The position numbers were made by a program, and so were the translations under genes. From CAYGTK01 sp964352775 (GTDB taxonomy: Bacteria; Bacteroidota; Bacteroidia; Chitinophagales; CAIOSU01): 55,117 nt of DNA. Shown in pieces: positions 30,955 through 39,803 of this stretch (positions within the stretch are counted from its first letter, which is position 1; the number at the start of each line of letters is the position of its first letter). The notes under the pieces were generated by a model. The model did no database searches. It was not told the DNA's origin and saw only the letters and a list, made by a program, of their open reading frames with translations. The DNA is taken from NCBI GenBank assembly GCA_964352775.1, contig CAYGTK010000006.1, forward strand, positions 1 through 55,117, given 5' to 3'.

Positions 30955-32307
30955 CTATTCGCTGTATTCGTCAATAATACCCCCAGTTAGCCGAAGTAGT
31001 TCGATTTCTGCCTCTTTCACGTCGAACAGGGCTTGTAATTGGCCTAAAGCTGCATTTAGGTACTGTAATTGAATGTTACGATAGTCTAGCGAGTTCAATA
31101 TCCCCACTTTAAATCTTTCTTCCGCCAACTGTAAACTCAGTTCTGCGCTTTGTAAGTTAAGTGATGATATGCCTATCAATTGCTTACGGGTTTGATAGGT
31201 TTTGTATTGCAAGCTCAATTCTTGGTTAAGTTGCAATTTCAACTCATCCACTTGAAGGTTGCCAATACGTTCTTGCACCTTCGCATTCTGTATGTTTCGC
31301 CGTACTTGCAAGCCACCGAATACATTCCAATTCAAAGTGAAATTAGCGTAGTAGCTCTGATTAGTAGTGGTTTGGTTGGTTTCCACCGTCCCTTGACTTG
31401 GGTCAAAAAAGCTCACGGGAAAGTCTTGCGCATAGAAGTAATTCCTGCTGAAATTGATACCAGTGATCAAGGATAAGGTAGGTGACTGGGAACGCTTAGC
31501 CAATTGCAATTCCTTTTTAAAAATAGAAGCATTTACAAACTGGTTTCGCAAAGTGGCATTGCTACCGCTCATTTGCTGCTGCAGTTCCAAAAGATCAAAG
31601 TCACGAGTGTTTATGGCAATGCTATCCGTAAGGGTATATACGTCCTTACTTTCATCAGCCATTATTAGCTTAAGGTTATTTAGCGACTGTTCTAAAGCTA
31701 TTTCTTGTAGCAAATAGTTCGTAGAATCGGTCAAATAGGCCGTACGGAATTGTAGGGCTTCAAAAGTAGTGCTTACTCCAAGCTCACGTCGTTCCTCTTC
31801 ATAGGCATATCGGTCTGAGGAAAGGCGCATCAGCTTGGTCAATACATCCAAGCGTTCTTGCTGTAACCGTGCGCCATAGTATGCTAATATAGTGGCCTGC
31901 ACGGTGTTTTCTACTATTATAGTTGCATTGCCCTCGCTCTGTGCTTGAAGCAGTTCTAGTCGGTCTTTATTGACATACATCTGCAGGCCGTTGAACAGTA
32001 CCCAATTGGCCTCTACCACTCCACCTAAAGGAATATTTCTGCTGGGGAAATTCTGAATAGGGTTCAATGGATTATTCGGCACGGAATAATTCACATTGGC
32101 TGAACCTCGCGTGGCAATGCTAGGGGCAATACCTGTGGCCAACCAAGTATTGTTTCGTCCAGCAATATCTACTCGCTCTTGTGCTATTTGTACTTGGTAG
32201 TTATTCTGCAAAGCCATTTCTACCGACTCCATTAGCGATAATGGGGTTTGCGCAGTTAGTACACTGCACAACAGTACTAGTATTGCTATTAAACTATTCG
32301 TTCTCAC
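30955..32307 (-). CDS. TolC-family outer-membrane efflux protein
   Basis: The 450-residue protein starts at a GTG inside the end of the RND gene and carries a signal peptide (MRTNSLIAILVLLCSVLTAQ). The TolC fold is seen in two repeated halves: LSLMESVEMALQNNYQVQIA, then long helices with heptad pattern (LLQAQSEGNATIIVENTVQA), and the second half with QLAKRSQSPTLSLITGI, FTLNWNVFGGLQVRRNIQNA and LNSLDYRNIQLQYLNAALGQ. Three copies assemble into a channel across the outer membrane. The gene ends the mfp-rnd-tolC operon, overlapping the RND gene by 14 bases. No lipobox is present, so it is not a lipidated member. It ends just before the DUF2452 promoter region. Confidence 0.94.
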   Translation of the reverse strand: MRTNSLIAILVLLCSVLTAQTPLSLMESVEMALQNNYQVQIAQERVDIAGRNNTWLATGIAPSIATRGSANVNYSVPNNPLNPIQNFPSRNIPLGGVVEANWVLFNGLQMYVNKDRLELLQAQSEGNATIIVENTVQATILAYYGARLQQERLDVLTKLMRLSSDRYAYEEERRELGVSTTFEALQFRTAYLTDSTNYLLQEIALEQSLNNLKLIMADESKDVYTLTDSIAINTRDFDLLELQQQMSGSNATLRNQFVNASIFKKELQLAKRSQSPTLSLITGINFSRNYFYAQDFPVSFFDPSQGTVETNQTTTNQSYYANFTLNWNVFGGLQVRRNIQNAKVQERIGNLQVDELKLQLNQELSLQYKTYQTRKQLIGISSLNLQSAELSLQLAEERFKVGILNSLDYRNIQLQYLNAALGQLQALFDVKEAEIELLRLTGGIIDEYSE

Positions 32308-35300
32308 CTGCCTGTAGTTCTTTTAGTTTACGCATAGTAGGTTCCACTTCTTCAGGTGTAGGCCATTCGCCCTTCATTACCCACCAATTGAATCGACGCA
32401 GATAATTTACACCGATGATGAAAGCAGGGTAATAAGTTAAGATCAAGAACGTGCCTATCAACACTCCATATGCTACCGAAATAGCCATTGGCACTAGGAA
32501 TTGTGCCTGTGTGCTTTTCTCTAGTATCAATGGATAAAGCCCAGCAACGGTAGTCACCGAAGTCAAAATAATAGGCCTAAATCTTGAAATACCCGTGTGA
32601 TATAAGGCATCGCGGAAACCCATACCCTCTTTAAGAGAGGTGTTGAATTTATCAGTAAACACCACAGCATCGTTCACAATAACACCAGCCAAGGCTATAA
32701 TACCATAGGTACTCAAAATTGACATTGGCTTGCCTTCGATAAAGTGCCCGAATGCGGCACAGAAATAACCCAAGATGACCAAGTGAATGATCATATAAGA
32801 TTGCGTAAAGGAATTGAACACCAATGCGATCAATAAGACGATAAGTATCAAGATGATAGGTCCCGCAGTGGCTATGGAGGCTGCCATTTTATTACTCTCT
32901 TGCTGCTGACCCTTAAAAGCGAAGCGCACATTGGGGTAATTGGCAAGAATTCCCGGTAAAATTTCTGTTTCTATCTTATTTAAAAGATCTGGAACGGGTT
33001 CGTTAGGGTCTTTTACATCTGCCTCAATGGTGATCTCTTTCGCAGCATCACGGTGACTGATGGAAACCAGACCCCGCTCAATTTGATAATCGACCAATTG
33101 GCTCAGTGGATACTCTTGTCCCTGTATGGTGCGGATTTTCATATCCTCTAATTGGCCCAGGCTCTTTCTATCTTCTGCAGCATAGCGGGTCCAAACACGA
33201 ACCTCGTCATCTCCTTTTTGCAGACGCTGTATTTCTTGACCAAAGAAACCTTGCCGTATCTGGCGTGCAATATCGTTATGCGTTAAGCCAAGTAGGTAGG
33301 CTTCGTTTTTAAGTTGTATCAGTATTTCCCGTCTACCTACTACGTAGTTATCCGTAATGTTGGTTAGCGCAGTGAAATTCTGAAGATCAGCTTTAAGAGA
33401 GTCTCTTACGGCTAATAGGTCGTCTAAATTTTTGCTGGTAAGTGAGACGTTCACTGCTTTACCAAATATCTGGCGAGTACCTACCACCAATTTATCAGCT
33501 TCTGGTATAAGCCCAATGGCTTCCCGTAGCGCTTGCGAAACGGTAGAGCTTTTCAGCTCACCACGCTGCTCTCCAGTTAATATTTTTACTGTTAACACTC
33601 CAGTATGGCTACCAGATTCGCCCAAAGCACTACCTATATCTCGTTTAATACTTTCAATGACTGACTTATCGGAATTTTCCGATAGTTTCTCATTGGTAGA
33701 CCAGATTTTGTTTTCTAAATCTATCAAAAGGTCTTCCGTAACATTCTCACGAACACCTGGTGGAAGCACCAGCGAAACAGAAATTTCATCACGATCAATA
33801 TCTGGGAATATCACTTGTGTAATCACCCCGCCACTTATCATACCCACTGTAGTTAATACGAATAAGAAGGTAACCGCAATAGTTATCGGCCAATTATTGA
33901 TACAAAGCTTTAAGAACGGCCCAAAAATATTGTCGCGCAAGAAGTTCTGCCATTTCTCAATGAATGCCCTTATGCGTCCAGGTTTTTCTCTTGAAAGCCC
34001 TTTGGAATAAGCTAAGTGACTTGGAAGTACTATTAACGCATCAACTAAGGAGAAGGCCAAACAAGCTATAACCACAATAGCCATTTCACGAACGAATTCC
34101 CCTAACCTACCATCTAAAAAAAATATGAGCGAGAAGGCAAGAATGGTCGTCATTACTGAAGCTACTACCGGTGCAATTACCTCTACGGTTCCGTCTACCG
34201 CTGCCTGAAATCTTGACTTACCTCGTTCGTAGTGGGCGAAAACGTTCTCTGCTACTACAATTCCATCATCCACCAAAATACCTATCACTAGTATCATCCC
34301 GAAAAGGGAAATCATATTGATGGTAACCCCCATTAAGGAGGCCACAAAAAACATTCCGAAGAAACTTAGCGGAATGGAAAAAGCGACCCAAAAAGAAAGG
34401 CGAACACTCAAAAACAGCCCTAAGGTGATAAGCACCATCAAAAGGCCAATAGAGCCATTTTCAATCAACAAGTTCAAGCGCTGCTTCAAAAAGTCTGACT
34501 GATCCTTTTGTACTATTATCTCCATGCTGCTATTTCTAGCATTGAATGTGCGTACATAATCTTTTACGTAATCAGTAATTTGAACGACGTCTTCTTCAGG
34601 TAGCTTCTGAACATTTATGCCCACGGCATTTTCGCCATCGTACATTGTTTTGTTGGGTGTTTCAGAAAAGCGTTCTTCTACTTTAGCTACGTCTTTAATA
34701 CGGATTACGCTACCATCGGTATTGGTGCGAAGTATGATGTTGGCAATCTCCTCGGGAGCATAGCGCTTGGCATTAGAGCGAATAATCACTTCTTCCGATT
34801 CGGAGCGAATAGTTCCTCCTGATATGTCTTGGTTATTTCTACTTACTGCGTTTGAAATATCATCGAAGGTCAGGTTGAAGCGCTTTAACGTGGTTTCATT
34901 AACATCTATCGAAATTTCAAGCTCTGGATAACCCGTTAAGGCTATCTGAGAGATAAAACCAGTACTTAAAAAGTCGTCCTCGGTATTTTCTGCTGTTCGT
35001 TTTAATTCTTGTAAATCGACATCACCTTTTAGTATAAGGCTAATTGCATCCCCAGGTATATCTTGTATGAAGATAACAGGCTTTTCCGCATCTACTGGGA
35101 AAGAATTTATCTTGTCTACTGCGTTTTTTACGTCGGTTAGTTTGGAGTCAACGTCATAATCCTTCTTTACCTCAATGGTAATAATCGCCAAGTTTTCAGT
35201 CGATATGGAGGTTATCTCTTCAATGCCTTCTTCACCAGCTAAGGCGTCTTCCACCTTTAGGGTTACCCCTTCCTCCATCTCTTCTGGCGAAGCACCAGGG

Positions 35301-35581
35301 TACACTACTTGAACTTGTATTATACGAGATGTTAACTCCGGAAAAAAAGACTTTTTTAAGCCTGGCAGCTGAATGCTGGGCACCATATACACCTCTTTAC
35401 CAAACAGGCTGGCTACAGGTTCTTCTAGCCCGTAGCGTTCTTTCTCGGCAAAGTCGGCATCTACTATTTTGGGTAATGAAATATTGAAGCCCGAACTGAA
35501 TAAGCCGAACACCAAAATGATAATAATGACCACATTAGACCAAATGGGATTGCGGACGAAAAATGTCATTAAGCCCCTCAT
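32294..35581 (-). CDS. RND-family efflux transporter permease (AcrB-like)
   Basis: This large inner-membrane pump has 1095 residues. It has the two repeated RND halves, each with one membrane helix, a large periplasmic porter region, and five or more helices. The proton-relay aspartates are visible in GILVDDGIVVAENVFAHYER; the second half has LSTYGIIALAGVIVNDAVVF. The N-terminus FVRNPIWSNVVIIIILVFG and the motif GASPEEMEEGVTLKVEDAL are typical of the AcrB/HAE-type branch rather than the CusA metal type, as no Met-rich or charged metal relay is seen. It would extrude lipophilic compounds or drugs using the proton gradient. Its ATG overlaps the adaptor stop by one base (TAATG). Confidence 0.95.
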   Translation of the reverse strand: MRGLMTFFVRNPIWSNVVIIIILVFGLFSSGFNISLPKIVDADFAEKERYGLEEPVASLFGKEVYMVPSIQLPGLKKSFFPELTSRIIQVQVVYPGASPEEMEEGVTLKVEDALAGEEGIEEITSISTENLAIITIEVKKDYDVDSKLTDVKNAVDKINSFPVDAEKPVIFIQDIPGDAISLILKGDVDLQELKRTAENTEDDFLSTGFISQIALTGYPELEISIDVNETTLKRFNLTFDDISNAVSRNNQDISGGTIRSESEEVIIRSNAKRYAPEEIANIILRTNTDGSVIRIKDVAKVEERFSETPNKTMYDGENAVGINVQKLPEEDVVQITDYVKDYVRTFNARNSSMEIIVQKDQSDFLKQRLNLLIENGSIGLLMVLITLGLFLSVRLSFWVAFSIPLSFFGMFFVASLMGVTINMISLFGMILVIGILVDDGIVVAENVFAHYERGKSRFQAAVDGTVEVIAPVVASVMTTILAFSLIFFLDGRLGEFVREMAIVVIACLAFSLVDALIVLPSHLAYSKGLSREKPGRIRAFIEKWQNFLRDNIFGPFLKLCINNWPITIAVTFLFVLTTVGMISGGVITQVIFPDIDRDEISVSLVLPPGVRENVTEDLLIDLENKIWSTNEKLSENSDKSVIESIKRDIGSALGESGSHTGVLTVKILTGEQRGELKSSTVSQALREAIGLIPEADKLVVGTRQIFGKAVNVSLTSKNLDDLLAVRDSLKADLQNFTALTNITDNYVVGRREILIQLKNEAYLLGLTHNDIARQIRQGFFGQEIQRLQKGDDEVRVWTRYAAEDRKSLGQLEDMKIRTIQGQEYPLSQLVDYQIERGLVSISHRDAAKEITIEADVKDPNEPVPDLLNKIETEILPGILANYPNVRFAFKGQQQESNKMAASIATAGPIILILIVLLIALVFNSFTQSYMIIHLVILGYFCAAFGHFIEGKPMSILSTYGIIALAGVIVNDAVVFTDKFNTSLKEGMGFRDALYHTGISRFRPIILTSVTTVAGLYPLILEKSTQAQFLVPMAISVAYGVLIGTFLILTYYPAFIIGVNYLRRFNWWVMKGEWPTPEEVEPTMRKLKELQAGENE

Positions 35582-36714
35582 TACTCTGCTGAAGCATTTA
35601 TAGGTTCTACAGTCATATCTTCTTTGGCATTCACCAGCGGTTCAACCACTACGGAGGTTCCTTTCGGTAGGCCTTTTATAATAGCGGCATCGGGGTTTAG
35701 CTTTACCACATTTACTTTCATAGCTGCTAATGTGGTGTCTTTTACTGTCCAAACTCGTTCGTTAGTGAGTAGGGCCTTTCGCGGTATTTCATAAGCATCT
35801 TCTACGTCTGGTCCAGAGATGTTTACATCTAAGTACATACCTTCATAGAGAGGCACATCGTTACTCTTCAACTCCACGAAAACCGAGATGGATTGGGTAG
35901 CGGCATCTAATCTATCGCCTATTCTTATTACCCTGCCTGTCCATTTTTGTCCTTCTCCATTTTCAGCCGTGGCTACTGCATACCTGCTCAACCATTTCGC
36001 ATCGCTGGCTGGTAAGGGCACTTCTATTTCTAATCCACCTCCTGTTTGTATAATGGTGGCTATGGCTACTCCAGGGTTAGCGGTTGCTCCTACTTCAAAT
36101 TGAACCATGGAAAAAGTACCGCTGAATGGCGCATAAAAAGAGTGTTTACTCAATCGCTCTTCCGCACTCTTAATGGTATAGTATTGGTTTAGAATACTAC
36201 GACTGGCTATAAAGGTTTTCAGCTTGGGGTCGCTTAGGTCAGGTAGTTCGGCAAAGTTCTTTGTTACATCTAATGCATTAAAAAATTGCTGCCATTGGGG
36301 ATATACGCTAGCGTAGTCAATTTTAATATCAGGCAAAGCACCTGCAACAAGGTTCAAGAACTGGCTTTTTTGGGCAGAAAGAGAAAACTTAGCTTCTGTA
36401 TTATCGATACGGAAAAGTAATTGCCCCTTTTTGAACGACCGACCTTTTTTAAGAGGTACTTGACCTTCTAATAGTTTACCCTGTACTTCTGATAATAATG
36501 CTACCGAGCGTCCCGAAACTACTCGGCCACTTCCAAATATCTCTACGGCTACAGTACTAAGTTTCACCTCATCTACTTTAACATACTGTTTTGCCGCCTT
36601 AAATTCCTTTACTGGCGGGTCCGTTTTTAGGCTGGTAAGCCCTTTCATCACGAAAACACCAATAACGATTATAATGACCGCAACAACGGCTCTAACGATG
36701 GATATGGGTTTCAT
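35581..36714 (-). CDS. RND efflux periplasmic adaptor (MFP/HlyD family)
   Basis: The 377-residue protein starts with a membrane anchor (SIVRAVVAVIIIVIGVFVM). Next come the lipoyl/barrel-sandwich half (VALLSEVQGKLLEGQVPLKK and KKGQLLFRIDN), a short helical hairpin, then SFYAPFSGTFSMVQFEVGAT, a beta-barrel (WTGRVIRIGDRLDAATQSIS) and a membrane-proximal domain with IPRKALLTNERVWTVKD. It bridges the RND pump and TolC in the periplasm. It is the first gene of the operon, preceded by a -7 box at 36761-36768. No lipobox; it is anchored by an uncleaved N-terminal helix. The substrate is not predictable. Confidence 0.94.
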   Translation of the reverse strand: MKPISIVRAVVAVIIIVIGVFVMKGLTSLKTDPPVKEFKAAKQYVKVDEVKLSTVAVEIFGSGRVVSGRSVALLSEVQGKLLEGQVPLKKGRSFKKGQLLFRIDNTEAKFSLSAQKSQFLNLVAGALPDIKIDYASVYPQWQQFFNALDVTKNFAELPDLSDPKLKTFIASRSILNQYYTIKSAEERLSKHSFYAPFSGTFSMVQFEVGATANPGVAIATIIQTGGGLEIEVPLPASDAKWLSRYAVATAENGEGQKWTGRVIRIGDRLDAATQSISVFVELKSNDVPLYEGMYLDVNISGPDVEDAYEIPRKALLTNERVWTVKDTTLAAMKVNVVKLNPDAAIIKGLPKGTSVVVEPLVNAKEDMTVEPINASAE

Positions 36715-36760
36715 AGATTACCGTATCTATTTGTTTATACATGGAAAGTTAGGCTAAGAG

Positions 36761-36768
36761 CAAAAGTA
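36761..36768 (-). promoter_or_regulatory. -7 promoter box TACTTTTG for the efflux operon
   Basis: A perfect TAnnTTTG box on the minus strand, with about 46 bases of leader to the adaptor ATG at 36714. It is divergent from the lhgO promoter about 90 bases away. No repressor gene is adjacent. Confidence 0.5.
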
Positions 36769-36855
36769 AAGATTTAGTTCACTTCACAGGCCTATTAAAC
36801 TGGCAGTTGGCTGATATGTTCGTACAGTTGGTCGATGTTTTACAAGCAAAGCGTT

Positions 36856-36863
36856 TACTTTTG
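36856..36863 (+). promoter_or_regulatory. -7 promoter box TACTTTTG, 4 bases before ATG
   Basis: TACTTTTG-ATAA-ATG directly precedes lhgO. A TTG at 36828-36830 lies 25 bases upstream of the box, slightly beyond the usual spacing. A leaderless mRNA is expected. Confidence 0.55.
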
Positions 36864-36867
36864 ATAA

Positions 36868-38067
36868 ATGCGGTACGATGTAGTGATAGTTGGTGCAGGA
36901 GCAGTAGGGTTGGCTACAGCCTATTCTTTATTGAAGAACAGACCGAATACCAAGCTAGCTATTATTGAAAAGGAAGATAGAGTTGCTGCCCACCAAACGG
37001 GTAAAAATAGTGGGGTTATCCATTCAGGCATTTACTACCGACCAGGGAGTTTGAAAGCCAAGAATTGTGTGGAAGGTTATGGCATGTTACTTCATTTTTG
37101 TGAAGAGTATGGAATAGACTACGATCTCTGTGGGAAGATCATTCTAGCGACGGATAAATGGGAACTACCAATACTGAATGACATATTAGATAAGGGAATA
37201 AAGAATGGCCTGACCGATCTTGAAATAATAGGCCCTGAACAGATAGCTGAAATAGAACCCCACGCTAAAGGTATTAGGGCTATAAAAGTACCGCAAACAG
37301 GTATTATTGACTATAAAGCTGTATGCAGAAAGCTGCATGAATTAGTAGCGGAAATGGGTGGTGAATTCCACTTTGGAGAAAAAGTGAAGGATATTCAGAA
37401 AGACAGTGAGGGCAATAAGGTGGTTACAGATAATAATACATTCTATTGCCAACTGCTTATTAATTGTGCGGGACTGTATTCTGATCACCTAGCCAAAATG
37501 AGCGGGCAGAAGATCGATTTTCAGATCATTCCATTTCGGGGAGAATATTATAAGTTTAAGGAAGAGCGAAAGCATTTAGTTAAGCATTTAATATATCCCG
37601 TACCTGACCCGAATTTCCCATGGTTAGGTGTGCACTTTACAAGAATGATGGATGGTGCTATGGAGGCTGGCCCCAATGCTGTGCTAGCTTTTAAAAGAGA
37701 GGGTTATGAGAAGAGTGATATAGACCTGAAAGAGTTAAGCGAAATATTCGGTTGGGGGGGGTTTAGAAAAATGGCCTTTAAGTATTGGAAAGCAGGATTG
37801 TCAGAAATGTACCGAAGTTATAGTAAGGGGGCTTTTGTAAAAGCATTGCAACGATTGGTTCCTGAGGTAACAGCAAATGACTTAGAGCCAGCCCCTGCTG
37901 GTGTGCGTGCCCTAGCATGTGGAAGGAACGGTGAATTATTGGATGACTTTTTAATACTAGAAGGTAAAGGAATAATCGATGTGGGAAACGCTCCATCGCC
38001 GGCTGCTACGTCTTGCCTGGCTATTGGTAAAAGCATTATGGAAAAAGCCGTTCGTCAACTCCAATAA
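36868..38067 (+). CDS. lhgO: L-2-hydroxyglutarate oxidase/dehydrogenase
   Basis: The 399-residue FAD-dependent oxidoreductase begins with the dinucleotide-binding motif VVIVGAGAVGLATAYSLL (residues 5-22) and has the LhgO-specific QTGKNSGVIHSGIYYRPGSL, the substrate-side HAKGIRAIKVPQTGIIDYK, and LINCAGLYSDHLAKM. Later signatures are IPFRGEYYKF, YPVPDPNFPWLGVHFTRMMD and the C-terminal GNAPSPAATSCLAIGKSI. It oxidises L-2-hydroxyglutarate, a side product of central metabolism, to 2-oxoglutarate and passes electrons to the respiratory chain. It is transcribed alone from a box 4 bases before the ATG and closed by a strong hairpin terminator 5 bases after the stop. Confidence 0.95.
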   Translation: MRYDVVIVGAGAVGLATAYSLLKNRPNTKLAIIEKEDRVAAHQTGKNSGVIHSGIYYRPGSLKAKNCVEGYGMLLHFCEEYGIDYDLCGKIILATDKWELPILNDILDKGIKNGLTDLEIIGPEQIAEIEPHAKGIRAIKVPQTGIIDYKAVCRKLHELVAEMGGEFHFGEKVKDIQKDSEGNKVVTDNNTFYCQLLINCAGLYSDHLAKMSGQKIDFQIIPFRGEYYKFKEERKHLVKHLIYPVPDPNFPWLGVHFTRMMDGAMEAGPNAVLAFKREGYEKSDIDLKELSEIFGWGGFRKMAFKYWKAGLSEMYRSYSKGAFVKALQRLVPEVTANDLEPAPAGVRALACGRNGELLDDFLILEGKGIIDVGNAPSPAATSCLAIGKSIMEKAVRQLQ

Positions 38068-38071
38068 AAAT

Positions 38072-38109
38072 AAAACAGGCGCAGTGATGATGAGTCCTGC
38101 GCCTGTTTT
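38072..38109. terminator. strong bidirectional hairpin terminator
   Basis: A perfect 13-base stem, AAAACAGGCGCAG and CTGCGCCTGTTTT, with a 12-base loop lies between lhgO (ends 38067) and the convergent DUF5723 gene (ends 38158). On the minus strand the stem is followed by TTTTATTTTTATT, a good T-run; on the plus strand only TTTT. It should end both transcripts. Confidence 0.85.
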
Positions 38110-38157
38110 CGACGAGAGTGCTATGACTATAGCAAGAAATGATGAGTATTCTTTTTT

Positions 38158-39561
38158 TTAGAAATGGAAACGCATTAATGCTGTGTTAGCTGAAATGGTT
38201 GGCCTATCTGGGTTAAAGAACCCAAGCAGATCTCCCGTTCCGATGCCAATTTCAAATGCGGTGTTCTTACCCAATACAAAGTTTATCTGCATAGGAACTG
38301 ATACCTTTTCTGGCGTTCTTCCATCGTTAATAGTAACTCCAGTACGAACCAGAACCCAGTCAAATAGAGATAATTGAGTTCCAACACCTACCATGGCTTT
38401 ATCCAAGTTTCTAGGTGAGTCGTTTAATGGTGCTATAAAGTCAGCATAAAAGTCAATATACTTGTGCGGAGAGTAAGTTATACCCGTTATCATTTTTGCT
38501 GGTAACATCTCCGTTGCATTATTGTCACCTTCGTAGTAGAAGATGCCTTCATGCTCTAAATTGTTCAGGTCAACTAGATCTTGGTAGCTGCTAGCATCAG
38601 TTATTCTATCATTCAAGGTGAAGGGAGTTACTGGCCAATTCATTTTTCCAAGGTCAACGGCCGACATGCTTATTCTTATCTTATCATTATAGTCTATTGT
38701 GAAACCAACGTCGAAACCATAGCCTGTTCCCAGTTTGCTACCGCCATTATCAGCTGGCAGATTCACTATTTCATTAATGGCATCTTCTGGAATGTACTTT
38801 ATATCGGTCATGTACCCCGCTACTTCCCCATTGTTGATACTAAAGCCCATATCGTATTGGGTTAGTATCATTTTGAAACCAACACCACCATATAGCTTCC
38901 ACTTCTTCTTTTCTAATAGCTTTTTAGAATAATTCAAGTTGAACTCGTGGGTCACGCTCATTTTTATGCGTGTGTTGTTCAGTAATTGTAACACTTCCTC
39001 TGAGGTGAACTTATTGTCGTCATCAAGTTGCTCACGTATTAAGCCTACTACAGTATCAATGGCATATATACGTTGCCATTCGTCTACTACCACGTCCGAC
39101 CCGAGTTCATTTAAAACAGCACCCCCGCTAATGTTAGACTTCGCGTTGAAAGCAAATGATCCTGCTTTTTTGGTCTTCAAGCTAAAACCGAAGTAGGTAA
39201 TGTCTAGATTAACTTTCACATCGTCGCGAAATACATCTAATCCTGAAATGTTGTCTTTGGTTATAGGCTCTATATTTTCTCGTTGCGAGAATTCAAGCAC
39301 CTGCCCGTGAAGGTGAGTACGCTTAATAATGCTAGATTGAAGTGTACCAGTAATGTCCATCAAACCGAAAGTGGCTCGTTGGTCTTCTCTGTTGTACAAA
39401 CCAATGTTAGCGGGATTTATCCCAATAGCTTGGTATCCAAAACTTTTTGCTGAAAAGGTCAAGTCTCTATTGACCGGTATAAAATTCTGGGCGGCGGTTG
39501 GCATACCGATACCGATAATGAGACCCACGTAAACGAGGGCTTTGAATTTGCCTATCATCAT
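38158..39561 (-). CDS. DUF5723-family outer-membrane protein
   Basis: From the ATG at 39559-39561 the product is 467 residues (a GTG or a second ATG one codon away is equally possible), with a signal peptide ending near TAAQN. The mature start VNRDLTFSAKSFGYQAIGIN, followed by PANIGLYNREDQRATFGLMD, is the DUF5723 hallmark, a PorP-like or FadL-like barrel family of Bacteroidota. Many amphipathic strands follow (LDITYFGFSLKTKKAGSFAF, YGGVGFKMILTQYDMGFSI, YIDFYADFIAPLND) to an aromatic end (ALMRFHF) suited to BAM insertion. The function is unknown. It is monocistronic, and the 39565-39803 gap upstream holds no gene. Confidence 0.88.
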   Translation of the reverse strand: MMIGKFKALVYVGLIIGIGMPTAAQNFIPVNRDLTFSAKSFGYQAIGINPANIGLYNREDQRATFGLMDITGTLQSSIIKRTHLHGQVLEFSQRENIEPITKDNISGLDVFRDDVKVNLDITYFGFSLKTKKAGSFAFNAKSNISGGAVLNELGSDVVVDEWQRIYAIDTVVGLIREQLDDDNKFTSEEVLQLLNNTRIKMSVTHEFNLNYSKKLLEKKKWKLYGGVGFKMILTQYDMGFSINNGEVAGYMTDIKYIPEDAINEIVNLPADNGGSKLGTGYGFDVGFTIDYNDKIRISMSAVDLGKMNWPVTPFTLNDRITDASSYQDLVDLNNLEHEGIFYYEGDNNATEMLPAKMITGITYSPHKYIDFYADFIAPLNDSPRNLDKAMVGVGTQLSLFDWVLVRTGVTINDGRTPEKVSVPMQINFVLGKNTAFEIGIGTGDLLGFFNPDRPTISANTALMRFHF

Positions 39562-39803
39562 CACTACACTTTAAACGAATTATCGTTTCTGTTCCTTCTA
39601 CACTTTATTCTCAAGAAGACAGGCAGGGATATATACGCAACTACGGGAAAAAGGTTACTATCTCGCCATAAAAACTAAGTAAAAAAGCGTAACTCCTCTT
39701 CTGCCGTGTAATATTCCCCCCTTATCCACACCAAATAAGGTAAAACCTCTGAATTGTATGTTGCCACAGTCTTAAGCCTTTTTAGTAATTTAAAGCTTTG
39801 GTT